Assembly (NCBI RefSeq): GCF_008330945.1
Contig: NZ_CP043489.1
Location: 4,475,501-4,539,500, forward strand
DNA: 64,000 nucleotides
From: Labrys sp. KNU-23
Lineage (GTDB): Bacteria; Pseudomonadota; Alphaproteobacteria; Rhizobiales; Labraceae
Direction: 5' to 3'
Position numbers and translations under genes: made by a program. Position 1 is the stretch's first letter. The number at the start of each line of letters is the position of its first letter. This document shows positions 27,278 through 36,370 of this stretch, in pieces. Below the pieces are notes generated by a model. The model was not told the DNA's origin. It ran no database searches and was given only the letters and a program-made list of their open reading frames with translations.

Positions 27278-27367
27278 GGGCATCATTCGCTCAATTCGGG
27301 TCGAATGATGCCCGGGCTCCCAGAAACAGAAGCATTTTCCGATCCCGCTGGGTCGGAAAATGCTTTT
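27278..27367 (+). terminator. Two tandem stem-loops between chvE copy 2 and gguA
   Basis: First hairpin: 27278-27289 with 27302-27313, 12 bp perfect, 12-base loop. Second: AGCATTTTCCGA (27331-27342) with TCGGAAAATGCT (27353-27364), followed by TTT, an intrinsic-terminator shape. They likely stop most transcripts after chvE and protect its 3' end, leaving read-through for the transporter genes. Confidence 0.65.
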
Positions 27368-27407
27368 GCGCGACAGGGCCAGCCGCCCTTTTCACAGGTC
27401 AACCACT

Positions 27408-28937
27408 ATGACAGCTATCCTGGAAATGCGGGGCATCACCAAGACCTTCCCGGGGGTCAAGGCGCTCAGCAACGTCAACCTCACGGTCAACGAGGGCGAA
27501 ATTCATGGCGTGGTCGGCGAGAATGGCGCCGGCAAATCGACCCTGATGAAGGTGTTGAGCGGGGTCTATCCCTACGGTTCCTATGAAGGGGAGATCCATT
27601 ACCGCGGCAAGGAGTGCCGTTTCAAGGATATCCGCCATTCCGAAGAGCTCGGCATCATCATCATCCATCAGGAACTCGCGCTGGTGCCGCTGCTTTCCAT
27701 CGCCGAGAACATCTTCCTGGGCAATGAGCAGGGTGCGGGCGGCCTGATCGACTGGCCTCTGACCTATGGCAAGACCCGCAAGGTGCTGGACAAGGTCGGG
27801 CTGAAGGAATCGCCCGACACGCTCATCACCAATATCGGCGTCGGCAAGCAGCAACTCGTCGAGATTGCCAAGGCCTTGTCGAAGAACGTCAAGCTCCTGA
27901 TCCTCGACGAGCCGACGGCGAGTCTCAACGAGAGTGACAGCGATGCGCTGCTCGACCTGCTTTTGGAGTTCAAGCGACAGGGCATTTCCTCGATCCTGAT
28001 CTCGCACAAGCTCAACGAGATTTCCAAGGTCTGCGACGAGATCACCATCATTCGCGACGGGGCCTCGATCGAAACCCTGGACTGCCGCGGCCAGGCGATC
28101 AGCGAGGACCGGATCATCAAGGGCATGGTCGGGCGCGAGATGGCGGACCGTTATCCCAGCCGGCAGCCCAAGATCGGCGAGCCGGTCCTCGAGATCAAGG
28201 ATTGGGTGGTACACCACCACGAGCATTCCGATCGACAGGTGGTCAAGGGCGTGAATCTTACCGTCCGCAAGGGCGAGGTCGTCGGCATATCGGGCCTGAT
28301 GGGGGCGGGGCGGACGGAGCTCGCCATGAGCATCTTCGGCCATTCCTATGGCCAGCGCATCAGCGGCCAGGCCCTGATGCACGGCAAGCCGGTCGATCTT
28401 TCCACCATCCAGAAGGCGCTGGCCAATGGCCTGGCCTATGTCACGGAGGATCGCAAGCAACTCGGTCTCGTCCTTGAAGAAGACATCATCAAGAACATCA
28501 CGCTGAGCAATCTGGAAGGCGTGTCGAAGAATTCCGTCATCGACGACATCAAGGAATTGCGGGTTGCCAACGACTACAGGCGCAAGCTGAACATCCGTTC
28601 CCCCAACGTCTTCCAGAAGACGGTGAACCTGTCGGGCGGCAACCAGCAGAAGGTGGTGCTGTCTAAGTGGCTGTTCTCCAATCCCCAATTGCTGATGCTC
28701 GACGAGCCGACGCGTGGCATCGACGTCGGTGCGAAATATGAAATCTACAGCATCATCAACGAGATGGTGAATGACGGCAAAGCCGTGCTGATGATTTCCT
28801 CCGAGATGCCGGAACTGCTCGGCATGTGCGATCGCATCTATGTGATGAATGCCGGTCGCTTCGTAGGCGAATTCCCCGGGGCCGAGGCCACCCAAGAGAA
28901 GATCATGCGCGCCATCATGCGTGCGGAAGGGCATTGA
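27408..28937 (+). CDS. gguA: Sugar ABC importer ATPase with two nucleotide-binding domains
   Basis: 509 residues from the ATG at 27408 ([16 protein letters not shown]); the reading further upstream runs into the terminator hairpin. First domain: Walker [10 protein letters not shown] (38-46), degenerate signature [16 protein letters not shown], Walker [12 protein letters not shown]. Second domain: a degenerate Walker [12 protein letters not shown], signature [14 protein letters not shown] (408-421), Walker [15 protein letters not shown]. This is the XylG/MglA/GguA layout. It energises uptake of the aldose held by ChvE. The start of gguB lies 2 bp after its stop, so the two are co-translated. 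Confidence 0.95.
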   Translation: MTAILEMRGITKTFPGVKALSNVNLTVNEGEIHGVVGENGAGKSTLMKVLSGVYPYGSYEGEIHYRGKECRFKDIRHSEELGIIIIHQELALVPLLSIAENIFLGNEQGAGGLIDWPLTYGKTRKVLDKVGLKESPDTLITNIGVGKQQLVEIAKALSKNVKLLILDEPTASLNESDSDALLDLLLEFKRQGISSILISHKLNEISKVCDEITIIRDGASIETLDCRGQAISEDRIIKGMVGREMADRYPSRQPKIGEPVLEIKDWVVHHHEHSDRQVVKGVNLTVRKGEVVGISGLMGAGRTELAMSIFGHSYGQRISGQALMHGKPVDLSTIQKALANGLAYVTEDRKQLGLVLEEDIIKNITLSNLEGVSKNSVIDDIKELRVANDYRRKLNIRSPNVFQKTVNLSGGNQQKVVLSKWLFSNPQLLMLDEPTRGIDVGAKYEIYSIINEMVNDGKAVLMISSEMPELLGMCDRIYVMNAGRFVGEFPGAEATQEKIMRAIMRAEGH

Positions 28938-28939
28938 CC

Positions 28940-30142
28940 ATGACGACAAACACTGTGGAAGCTCAAGGCTCTTCGCCCAAGAAATCCATCCTCGAATATA
29001 TCAGCGGCAACATCCGTGACTACGGCCTGCTGATCTCGCTCGTCGTCATCGTCGGCTTCTTCCAATACATGACGGAAGGGCGGATGCTGGCGCCGTCCAA
29101 CATCAACAACATTCCCAACCAGAACGGCTACGTCATCGTCATGGCGCTCGGCATGCTGCTGGTGATCGTGTCGGGCCATATCGACCTGTCGGTCGGCTCG
29201 GTCTGCGCCTTCACCGGCGCCGTCGCCGCGACCCTGATGGTGAAGCTGGGCTGGCATTGGGCGCCGGCGGCAATCGCCACGCTGGTGGTCGGCGCACTGA
29301 TCGGCGGCATCCAGGGCTATTTCATCGCCTATCTGCGCATTCCCTCCTTCATCGTCACCCTGGCCGGCATGCTGGTGTTCCGCGGGCTGACCTATCGCCT
29401 GCTCGGCAACACCAATGTCGGTCCGTTGCCGGCGGAGTTCAATCAGCTCAGCGCCGGCTGGATTCCGGACCCCTTCGCCGCTCCCGGCTTCTATACCACC
29501 ACCTTCGTTCTCGGCCTGGTTGCTGCGGCGCTGTTCGTGCTGACGAACATCAAGGGGCGCCTGACACGGCTCAAGCATGGGGTGGAAGAGGAGCCGATGG
29601 CGATCTTCCTCGGTCGCAACATCCTGATGGCGGTTGCCGCCATCTATGTCGGCTATCTCCTGGCGATGTATCGCGGTCTGCCGATGGTGCTGATCATCCT
29701 GCTGGTACTGACGCTGCTCTATGTCTTCGTCACCACGCGCACGGTGATCGGGCGCCGCGTCTACGCCCTCGGTGGCAATGAGAAGGCGGCCAAGCTCTCC
29801 GGCATCAACACCGATCGCCTGATCCTGCTGACTTTCGTCAATATGGGCGCGCTGGCGGCACTGGCCGGGCTCATCGTCACTTCGCGCTTCGGCGGCATGG
29901 CGACCCCGAAGGCGGGCGATGGCTATGAACTCGACGTCATCGCGGCCTGCTTCATCGGCGGCGCTTCGGCCTCCGGCGGCGTCGGCAAGATCACCGGCGC
30001 GGTGATCGGCGCCTTGCTGATGGGTGTGATGAATGTCGGCATGTCGATCCTCGGCCTCGGTATCGACGACCAGAAATGGATCAAGGGCCTGGTGCTGCTC
30101 TTCGCCGTCTGTCTCGACGTCTATTACAAGAAGAAGCGCTGA
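28940..30142 (+). CDS. gguB: Sugar ABC importer permease
   Basis: 400 residues from the ATG at 28940. About ten to twelve hydrophobic helices; the branched-chain/sugar permease family motifs IDLSVGSVCAFTGAVAA, FIVTLAGMLVFRGLTY, VYALGGNEKAAKLSGIN and DVIAACFIGGASASGGVG (here split across residues about 325-345) are clear. The length and the extra helices match XylH/GguB rather than the shorter RbsC. It forms the membrane channel with GguA. It is the last gene of the unit, followed by a strong terminator; no gguC gene is present. Confidence 0.95.
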   Translation: MTTNTVEAQGSSPKKSILEYISGNIRDYGLLISLVVIVGFFQYMTEGRMLAPSNINNIPNQNGYVIVMALGMLLVIVSGHIDLSVGSVCAFTGAVAATLMVKLGWHWAPAAIATLVVGALIGGIQGYFIAYLRIPSFIVTLAGMLVFRGLTYRLLGNTNVGPLPAEFNQLSAGWIPDPFAAPGFYTTTFVLGLVAAALFVLTNIKGRLTRLKHGVEEEPMAIFLGRNILMAVAAIYVGYLLAMYRGLPMVLIILLVLTLLYVFVTTRTVIGRRVYALGGNEKAAKLSGINTDRLILLTFVNMGALAALAGLIVTSRFGGMATPKAGDGYELDVIAACFIGGASASGGVGKITGAVIGALLMGVMNVGMSILGLGIDDQKWIKGLVLLFAVCLDVYYKKKR

Positions 30143-30181
30143 GGCGCTTGCCGGGAGCACCGGCAAATTGGGCTCTCTTTC

Positions 30182-30218
30182 CCGGCGGTCGCAATCCTTG
30201 CGGCCGCCGGTTTTCGTT
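30182..30218 (+). terminator. Strong intrinsic terminator of the chvE-gguAB unit
   Basis: Stem 30182-30194 with 30198-30210, 13 bp with one T-G pair and a 3-base loop, followed by TTTTCGTT. A weaker hairpin TTGCCGG/CCGGCAA precedes it at 30148-30166. Confidence 0.85.
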
Positions 30219-30320
30219 GAGAAACCCTGCGGCTTGGTTCCGCGCTCGGCCGATTTCCATTTGTCGCTTGGCGAGAGAACCCGGCTGGCCTTAAAACGCC
30301 TGCCATTCTCGGGAGCGGTC

Positions 30321-30668
30321 ATGGAGCGAATCGTCAAGGCATTCTTCAATTCGGCAGCGGGTCTAGCCCACGCCGTCCGCTATGAACTGGCGGTGCGCCA
30401 GGAGGTCGTCGTCCTTGCCATTGCGCTGCCGGCGAGCTTCTTCGTCACCGAAAGCTGGTGGAAGCGCCTTGCCCTGATCGGCGTCATCCTGCTGGTGCTG
30501 ATGGTGGAACTGCTCAACACCGCCATCGAAGCATTGTCGGACCATGTCACGCCCGATCGCCATCCTCATATCCGCATCGTCAAGGATCTCGGCTCGGCGG
30601 CGGTGTTCACGGCCCTGGCCTTGGCGGGGCTGACCTGGATTCTCGCGCTGGCCGAAAGGCTGGTGTAA
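30321..30668 (+). CDS. dgkA: Diacylglycerol kinase, prokaryotic type
   Basis: 115 residues from the ATG at 30321, with GGGAG 5 bases upstream. Three hydrophobic helices and the family motif VELLNTAIEALSDHV (residues about 64-78), in which Glu and Asn belong to the active site. The first amphipathic helix has the expected GLAHAVRYELAVRQE. It phosphorylates diacylglycerol released by membrane-derived oligosaccharide or lipid A modification, in the inner membrane. It lies 34 bp before nadE and is probably co-transcribed with it. Confidence 0.93.
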   Translation: MERIVKAFFNSAAGLAHAVRYELAVRQEVVVLAIALPASFFVTESWWKRLALIGVILLVLMVELLNTAIEALSDHVTPDRHPHIRIVKDLGSAAVFTALALAGLTWILALAERLV

Positions 30669-30702
30669 GGATGGCGGATCCTTATCCGCCGTTGAAGAGA
30701 CC

Positions 30703-32439
30703 ATGAGCACCGATATTCTGCGTATTGCCGTCGCCCAGCTCAAACCGACGCTTGGCGACATCCCCGGTAATCTCGCCAAGGCCCGCACGGCGCGCGCGAG
30801 CGCGCGCGATCAGGGTGCCGATCTCGTGCTGTTCAGCGAGCTCTTCCTCTCCGGCTATCTGCCCGAGGATCTGGTGCTGAAGCCCGCTTTTCAGGATGCC
30901 TGCCGCGCCGCGTTGGAAGAATTCGCCCGCGATACGGCCGATGGCGGGCCGGCTGCCCTGGTCGGTCTGCCCTGGCGCGAGAAGGACAAGCTGCACAACG
31001 CCGTTGCGCTGGTGGACAAGGGAATCGTCGCGGCCGTCCGCTTCAAGAACGACCTGCCCAATTATGGCGTGTTCGACGAGAAGCGCGTGTTCCAGCCGGG
31101 GCCCTTGCCGGGTCCGATCGCCTTTCGCGGCGTGCGGCTCGGCGTGCCGATCTGCGAGGATATCTGGGGCCATGACGTGGTGGAGTGCCTGGCGGAGACG
31201 GGCGCCGAAATCCTGCTGGTGCCCAATGGCTCACCCTATCACCGCGACAAGTCCGACATCCGCCTCAATGTCGCGGTGGCGCGTGTCACCGAATCCGGCC
31301 TGCCCATGCTCTATGCCAATGAGGTCGGCGGCCAGGACGAGGTGATCTTCGACGGCGCTTCCTTCGCCCTCAACGCCGATCATCGCCTGGCGGTACAGTT
31401 GCCGGCCTTCCGGGAAGCCGTCGTCACCACCGTTTGGCGGCGTGGGCAGCAGGGGTGGGCGTGCGAGCCCGGCACGGTCGAGCCGGTGGAGGAGGGCGAG
31501 GAAGCCGATTACCAGGCCTGCGTCCTGGGCCTGCGCGATTATGTCGACAAGAACGGCTTTCCCGGCGTGGTGCTCGGTCTGTCCGGCGGCGTCGATTCCG
31601 CCCTGGTCGCGGCCATGGCGGTGGACGCGCTCGGGCCGGAGCGAGTGCACTGCGTGATGCTGCCCTATCGCTACACCTCGCCGGAATCCCTGAAGGACGC
31701 CTTTGAATGCGCCACCGCGCTGGGCGTGCGCTATGACGTCGTGCCGATCGAGGCGCCGGTAAACGGGCTGGAGGGCGTGCTCGAGCCGCTGTTCAAGGGG
31801 CAGCCTCGCGGCATTGCCGAGGAGAATATGCAGAGCCGCACTCGCGGCACCATCCTGATGTCGATCTCCAACAAGTTCGGCGCCATGGTGGTGACAACCG
31901 GCAACAAGTCGGAAATGTCGGTGGGCTACTGCACGCTTTATGGTGACATGAATGGCGGCTTCAATCCGATCAAGGATCTGTACAAGACCGAGGTCTATCG
32001 CCTGTGCGAGCTGCGCAATCGCTGGAAGCCGGTGGATGCAAGGGGGCCGGCCGGTGTGGTGATTCCGCAGAACATCCTGACCAAGGCGCCCTCCGCCGAA
32101 TTGCGCGAGAACCAGAAGGACCAGGATTCGCTGCCGCCCTATGATGCGCTCGACGATATTCTGCGCTGTCTGGTCGAAAGCGAGATGCGGGTCGCCGAGA
32201 TCGTGGCCCGCGGCCATGACGAGGAGACCGTGCGCAAGGTCGAGCGCCTGCTCTATCTCGCCGAGTACAAGCGCCGCCAGGCCGCCCCCGGCGTGAAGGT
32301 GACCGAGAAGAATTTCGGCCGCGACCGGCGTTATCCGATCACCAACCGGTTCCGGGACGGCAACAAGCCGGCTTTCGTGCCGGATGCCGCGCTCTATCGG
32401 GTCTTCACCACCGCGAGCGCGGAGGCGGTGGATTTCTGA
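30703..32439 (+). CDS. nadE: Glutamine-dependent NAD+ synthase
   Basis: 578 residues in two domains. The N-terminal nitrilase-like glutaminase has the triad Glu46 (LFSELFLSGY), Lys115 (FKNDLPNYG) and Cys151 (GVPICEDIW). The C-terminal synthetase has the pyrophosphate loop LGLSGGVDSALVAAMAVDAL (Ser294), the QSRTRGTILMSISNKFGAMV helix and TTGNKSEMSVGYCTLYGDM. It amidates nicotinic acid adenine dinucleotide using glutamine. This is the shorter two-domain form usual in Gram-negatives. It converges on a LysR gene 15 bp away. Confidence 0.97.
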   Translation: MSTDILRIAVAQLKPTLGDIPGNLAKARTARASARDQGADLVLFSELFLSGYLPEDLVLKPAFQDACRAALEEFARDTADGGPAALVGLPWREKDKLHNAVALVDKGIVAAVRFKNDLPNYGVFDEKRVFQPGPLPGPIAFRGVRLGVPICEDIWGHDVVECLAETGAEILLVPNGSPYHRDKSDIRLNVAVARVTESGLPMLYANEVGGQDEVIFDGASFALNADHRLAVQLPAFREAVVTTVWRRGQQGWACEPGTVEPVEEGEEADYQACVLGLRDYVDKNGFPGVVLGLSGGVDSALVAAMAVDALGPERVHCVMLPYRYTSPESLKDAFECATALGVRYDVVPIEAPVNGLEGVLEPLFKGQPRGIAEENMQSRTRGTILMSISNKFGAMVVTTGNKSEMSVGYCTLYGDMNGGFNPIKDLYKTEVYRLCELRNRWKPVDARGPAGVVIPQNILTKAPSAELRENQKDQDSLPPYDALDDILRCLVESEMRVAEIVARGHDEETVRKVERLLYLAEYKRRQAAPGVKVTEKNFGRDRRYPITNRFRDGNKPAFVPDAALYRVFTTASAEAVDF

Positions 32440-32454
32440 TCGCGGGAGCAGGTA

Positions 32455-33360
32455 TCAGCTCGCCTGTGCTTCGGCCCGGGCCGTATCGAGAAGCCAGCGC
32501 CGGACCGCGTCCGTCGGTTCGGGATGGCGCTGTCGGCGCGGCACCACCACGTAGAAATCATGGCTGCCGGACATTTCGGCTGCCACCGGCCGGATCAACC
32601 TGCCGCTGGCGAGATCGCCGGCGACGAGGAAACGGCTGGCGAGCGCGATGCCCTGGCCGGCCGCGGCCGCCTCGATTGCCAATCCCGTCTGGTTGAAGCG
32701 CATCCGCCGGGGCTCGACGAGGGGCTTCAGTCCCAATGCCTGCTCGAGAAATTCCGGCCACAGATTGTGGGTATCGTGCAGGAGGGTGTGGTTCGGGATC
32801 TCGGCTGGTTCTATGCCTTTCGCGCCGGTCGGTAGCAAGGCGGGGGCGCAGACGGCGATGACCCGCTGCGGAAACAGGCGCTCCACTACAAGTCCCGGCC
32901 CGAAGGGCAGGCGACCCTGCCGTACCGCAATGTCGACACCGTCGCTCTGGAAATTCGACAGGCTTTCATTAGCGAGAATGCGCAGGTCGACGAGCGGATG
33001 CTCGGCCACGAAGTGAGGCAGTCTCGGGATCAGCCATTTGGTGGCGAAGCTCGGCGTGACGCTGATCGTCAGCCGGGCAGGCTCGGGCCGCAGGCTCAAT
33101 GTCGCGTCGGCGATGAGTTCGAAGGCTCGGCGGACAGGAGGCAGGTAGCCGTGCCCGGCATGAGTGAGCGTAAGCCCACGCGGCAGCCGCTCGAACAGCT
33201 TGACGCCGAGATCGGCCTCCAGCCCTCTGATATGCTGGGCGACGGCGCCCTGAGTCACGTTGAGCTCCTCGGCGGCGAGGCGGAAGTTCAGATGGCGTGC
33301 GGCGGCTTCGAAGGCACGCAGGGCCTTGAGCGGAGGAAGGCGGGGCAGGGCGTCCGGCAT
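32455..33360 (-). CDS. LysR-family regulator, GcvA-like
   Basis: 301 residues. The winged helix-turn-helix is at residues about 8-65 (LKALRAFEAAARHLNFRLAA, VTQGAVAQHIRGLEADLGVK), followed by LysR substrate-binding lobes. LPPLKALRAFEAAAR and the GcvA-type HIRGLE are typical of that subgroup. It is divergent from an SDR gene (128-bp gap) and so likely controls it. A GTAG-N5-CTAC dyad at 33364-33376 lies just upstream of its start and could be an autoregulatory site. The effector is unknown; the glycine cleavage system itself is not here. Confidence 0.92.
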   Translation of the reverse strand: MPDALPRLPPLKALRAFEAAARHLNFRLAAEELNVTQGAVAQHIRGLEADLGVKLFERLPRGLTLTHAGHGYLPPVRRAFELIADATLSLRPEPARLTISVTPSFATKWLIPRLPHFVAEHPLVDLRILANESLSNFQSDGVDIAVRQGRLPFGPGLVVERLFPQRVIAVCAPALLPTGAKGIEPAEIPNHTLLHDTHNLWPEFLEQALGLKPLVEPRRMRFNQTGLAIEAAAAGQGIALASRFLVAGDLASGRLIRPVAAEMSGSHDFYVVVPRRQRHPEPTDAVRRWLLDTARAEAQAS

Positions 33361-33488
33361 GCAGTAGTTTTTCTACAGGATGAGAGCAGCTATTCTGGCT
33401 CGAATGGAGCTTGGATTGCCAGTATATCAGGAGCAGGGTCCCTTTGTCGCGGCCTCCCGCCGCTCCGGGGCATGGAAGGATGATTCCG

Positions 33489-34193
33489 ATGGCAGCAGAA
33501 AAAGTAGCAATCGTCACGGCCGGCGGCAGCGGCATGGGAGCGGCGGCCGCAAGGCGCTTGGCCAAGGATGGCTATAAGGTTGCCATTCTTTCCTCCTCCG
33601 GCAAGGGCGAAGCCATCGCCCGGGAATTGGGGGGCCTCGGCGTCACCGGTTCCAACCAGTCCAATGAGGACCTGCAGCGCCTCACCGACCTGACGCTCGA
33701 ACGCTGGGGGCGGGTCGATGTGCTGGTTAACAGCGCCGGCCATGGCCCGCGCGCGCCGCTTCTGGAGATCACCGACGAGCAATGGCACACGGGGCTCGAC
33801 GTCTATCTGATGAATGTAATCCGTGCGACCCGCCTGTTGGCGCCGGTGATGATCCGTCAGAAGAGCGGCGCCATCATCAACATCTCGACGGCCTGGGCCT
33901 TCGAGCCGACGGCGATGTTCCCGACCTCGGCGGTCTTCCGCGCTGGGCTTGCCGCCTATACCAAGCTCTTCGCCGATCAGCATGCCGCCGCCAATGTGCG
34001 CATGAACAATGTGCTGCCGGGCTGGATCGACAGCCTGCCGGCGACCGAGGAGCGCCGCGACAGCGTGCCGATGGGGCGCTACGGCACCAGCGAAGAGATC
34101 GCCGCCACCGTCGCGTTCCTCGCCTCGGACGGAGCCGGCTACATCACCGGCCAGAACATCCGGGTCGATGGCGGGTTGATGCGCTCGCTCTGA
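33489..34193 (+). CDS. Atypical short-chain dehydrogenase-like protein without YxxxK
   Basis: 234 residues from the ATG at 33489, with GGAAGG 9 bases upstream; ATG at 33480 overlaps that site. The cofactor loop TAGGSGMG (10-17) and NSAGHG are SDR-like, and the C-terminal YGTSEEIAATVAFLASDGAG and ITGQNIRVDGGL are typical. The catalytic region reads NISTAWAFEPTAMFPTSAVF then RAGLAAYTK: Ser133 is kept, but the normal Tyr-x-x-x-Lys is absent, with Ser147 and Arg151 at the aligned places. It may bind nucleotide without classical oxidoreduction or use another acid. It is divergent from a LysR regulator. Confidence 0.85.
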   Translation: MAAEKVAIVTAGGSGMGAAAARRLAKDGYKVAILSSSGKGEAIARELGGLGVTGSNQSNEDLQRLTDLTLERWGRVDVLVNSAGHGPRAPLLEITDEQWHTGLDVYLMNVIRATRLLAPVMIRQKSGAIINISTAWAFEPTAMFPTSAVFRAGLAAYTKLFADQHAAANVRMNNVLPGWIDSLPATEERRDSVPMGRYGTSEEIAATVAFLASDGAGYITGQNIRVDGGLMRSL

Positions 34194-34219
34194 CAGAAAA
34201 CGTTCGGAGTGCCGATTCC

Positions 34220-34250
34220 CGGGTACGCGGACGTCTTGTCCGCGTACCCG
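34220..34250. terminator. Bidirectional terminator between convergent genes
   Basis: CGGGTACGCGGAC (34220-34232) pairs perfectly with 34238-34250 over a 5-base loop, midway between the SDR stop (34193) and the end of the minus-strand oxidoreductase (34266). No long T-run on either side. Confidence 0.65.
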
Positions 34251-34265
34251 GAAAGACGTCGTGCC

Positions 34266-36227
34266 TCAGATGGCCCAGCCGACCTTCAGGCCTTCCAGCA
34301 CGGCTTCCTCGGCCGTGCGGGGCGTCAGGCAGTCGCCGATGCTGTGGGTTTCCGCCACCAGGCCCTCCAGCTCGGCTTCAAGAGCATTGACGGCCTCATG
34401 GCCGAGCGAGGTCACCAGCGTGTCGATGCCGTCGATGATGATCGGCTCGCGCCCGGTGACATGGGCGAGATAGACGGTCTGACCGTCGACGCCGTAGAGA
34501 TCGGCATAGGGGATGACCTCGATGCCGAGATCGTGCAGCACGCCGGCCCAATGGTCGCGGACATAGGCCTGGATACGCTGGCCCGGCATGTAGCCGTTGA
34601 CGGCGAGGCGGACCTTGCAGCCGGCGCGCGCCAGCTTCTCGGCGACGCCCATGCCGATCCAATCACAGCGCCAGTCCGCCACCAGGACGGAACTGCCGAC
34701 ATTGGCCTCGTCACGGAGTACTTGCCAGGCGTCGACGACATGAGCGGTTTCCGCGCCGGGCAGTTCGGGATGGCGCGGCGTGGCACCGGTGGCGATGATG
34801 ACCACGTCCGGCCGTTCGCGTTCGACCAGAGCACGGTCGACCCTGGTGTTCCTCACCACGGTGACGCCGGCGAGCTCCGCCTCGCGGGTGAGATTGGTGA
34901 CGATGCCGCCGAATTCCATGCGACGAGGCAGCAATTGCGCCAGTAGGGCCTGTCCGCCGAGCCGGCCCGAGGCTTCGTAGAGCGTGACGTCATGGCCGCG
35001 CGAAGCGGCGATGCTGGCGGCTTTCATGCCGGCCGGGCCGCCGCCGGCGACCAGCACCTTCTTCACCGAACCGGCGGGCAGCACCTTGCCGTAGCGCAGC
35101 TCGCGCCCGGTTTCGGGGTGCTGGATGCAGGAGATGGGCACGCCGAGCTGGAAATGGCCGATGCAGGCCTGGTTGCACGCGATGCAGGCGCGGATGTCGT
35201 CGAAGCGGCCCTGCTCGGCCTTGGCGGGCATGTCGGGGTCGCAGATCAGCGCACGCGTCATGCCGACCATGTCGGCCTCGCCCTTGGCGATCAGTTGCTC
35301 GGCATCCTGGGGCTGGTTGACGCGCCCGGCATAGAAGACGGGGGTCTTCACCTTGCGCTTCACCGCTGCCGCCGATGGCGCGCCATAGGCGCTGGAGAAG
35401 GCCATGGCGGGGGCGATGTGCACGGCACCGCCAAAGCTGGCGGAGGATCCGACCGTCAGGTTGAAATAATCGAAGCTTCCGTCGAGGGCAGTCAGCACTT
35501 CCGCCACTTCCTCGGCGGTGAGACCGTTGAGGTCGCTGTCCTCCGAGGAAAAGCGCAGGCCGACGACGAAGTCCGGCCCCGTCCTGGCACGGATGGCGGC
35601 CAGGCTCTCGCGGATGAAGCGCAGGCGATTGTCCAGCGAGCCGCCATAGGCATCCTCGCGTACATTCACGCGCGGATTGACGAATTGCGAGGGCAGGTAG
35701 CCGTGGCTGCCGACGATCTCCACCCCGTCGATCCCGGCCTCTTCGAGTCGGCGGGCAGCCTCGCCATAGCCCTCGACGATCTCGCCGATCATCGTTGTGC
35801 TCATGGCGCGCGGCGTGACGTGGAAGCGCTGGTTGGGCACGGCGGAGGGCGCGTAGGCGACGGGGGCGGTGCCTTCGGCCGTCTCCATGATCTCGCGGCC
35901 GGGATGGAAGAGCTGGCCGAACACGGCCGCGCCCTCGGCATGGCAGACCTCGGCAAGCCGCCGGTAGCCGGGGATGCAGTCGTCGCTGGTCGCCATCAGC
36001 AGGTGGGAGGTGTAGCGCGCCGTCTCGTGCACGCCGGCAACCTGCAGCACGATCAATCCGACGCCGCCCTGGGCGCGCGCCTGCTGATAGGCGATCAACG
36101 CGTCATTGGGCACGAAGGCCGTGGGCAGGGTGGTGTCATGCCCGGTGGACATGATGCGGTTCTTGATGCGCAGATTGCGGATCGTGAACGGCGAATAGAG
36201 GTGGGGGAGGGCGGCGGACTGGCTCAC
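34266..36227 (-). CDS. NADH:flavin oxidoreductase of the dienoyl-CoA reductase/trimethylamine dehydrogenase type
   Basis: 653 residues from a GTG at 36227 with GAGG just upstream; an ATG at 36329 would add 34 residues unlike the family. Residues about 8-340 form the old-yellow-enzyme FMN barrel, starting LYSPFTIRNLRIKNRIMSTG. A 4Fe-4S site follows: Cys348, Cys351, Cys355 and Cys367 (CIACNQACIG then SCIQHPE). The C-terminal half is an FAD/NAD module with VLVAGGGPAGMKAASIA and VVIIATGATPRHPELPG. Family members reduce 2,4-dienoyl-CoA or demethylate amines; context does not decide. It stands alone, transcribed towards the SDR. Confidence 0.88.
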   Translation of the reverse strand: MSQSAALPHLYSPFTIRNLRIKNRIMSTGHDTTLPTAFVPNDALIAYQQARAQGGVGLIVLQVAGVHETARYTSHLLMATSDDCIPGYRRLAEVCHAEGAAVFGQLFHPGREIMETAEGTAPVAYAPSAVPNQRFHVTPRAMSTTMIGEIVEGYGEAARRLEEAGIDGVEIVGSHGYLPSQFVNPRVNVREDAYGGSLDNRLRFIRESLAAIRARTGPDFVVGLRFSSEDSDLNGLTAEEVAEVLTALDGSFDYFNLTVGSSASFGGAVHIAPAMAFSSAYGAPSAAAVKRKVKTPVFYAGRVNQPQDAEQLIAKGEADMVGMTRALICDPDMPAKAEQGRFDDIRACIACNQACIGHFQLGVPISCIQHPETGRELRYGKVLPAGSVKKVLVAGGGPAGMKAASIAASRGHDVTLYEASGRLGGQALLAQLLPRRMEFGGIVTNLTREAELAGVTVVRNTRVDRALVERERPDVVIIATGATPRHPELPGAETAHVVDAWQVLRDEANVGSSVLVADWRCDWIGMGVAEKLARAGCKVRLAVNGYMPGQRIQAYVRDHWAGVLHDLGIEVIPYADLYGVDGQTVYLAHVTGREPIIIDGIDTLVTSLGHEAVNALEAELEGLVAETHSIGDCLTPRTAEEAVLEGLKVGWAI

Positions 36228-36329
36228 GGGGCCTCGCAGAAGCTGGACCCGTACTGGGTGCACGGGACCGATCCCGCAATCAACATGGCCGATTGTCGCG
36301 ACGAGCATGGCTCGGCGCCGGTGAGGCAT

Positions 36330-36356
36330 ATCCCGGGCGCCCGCGCACCCGGGGAT
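36330..36356 (-). terminator. Stem-loop downstream of the MipA-like gene
   Basis: ATCCCGGG (36330-36337) pairs with CCCGGGGAT (36348-36356, one bulged base), 15 bases beyond the stop of the minus-strand gene. No T-run is evident. Confidence 0.45.
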
Positions 36357-36370
36357 AGCTGCGGGGCGTC

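Noticed and set aside
27399-28949. 516-codon minus-strand reading opposite gguA
   Set aside because: Exactly mirrors the gguA coding region, whose two ATPase domains are intact.
24766-30142. Virulence sensing role for the ChvE proteins
   Set aside because: ChvE signals through VirA in Agrobacterium, but no vir genes are in the window, so only sugar uptake is supported.
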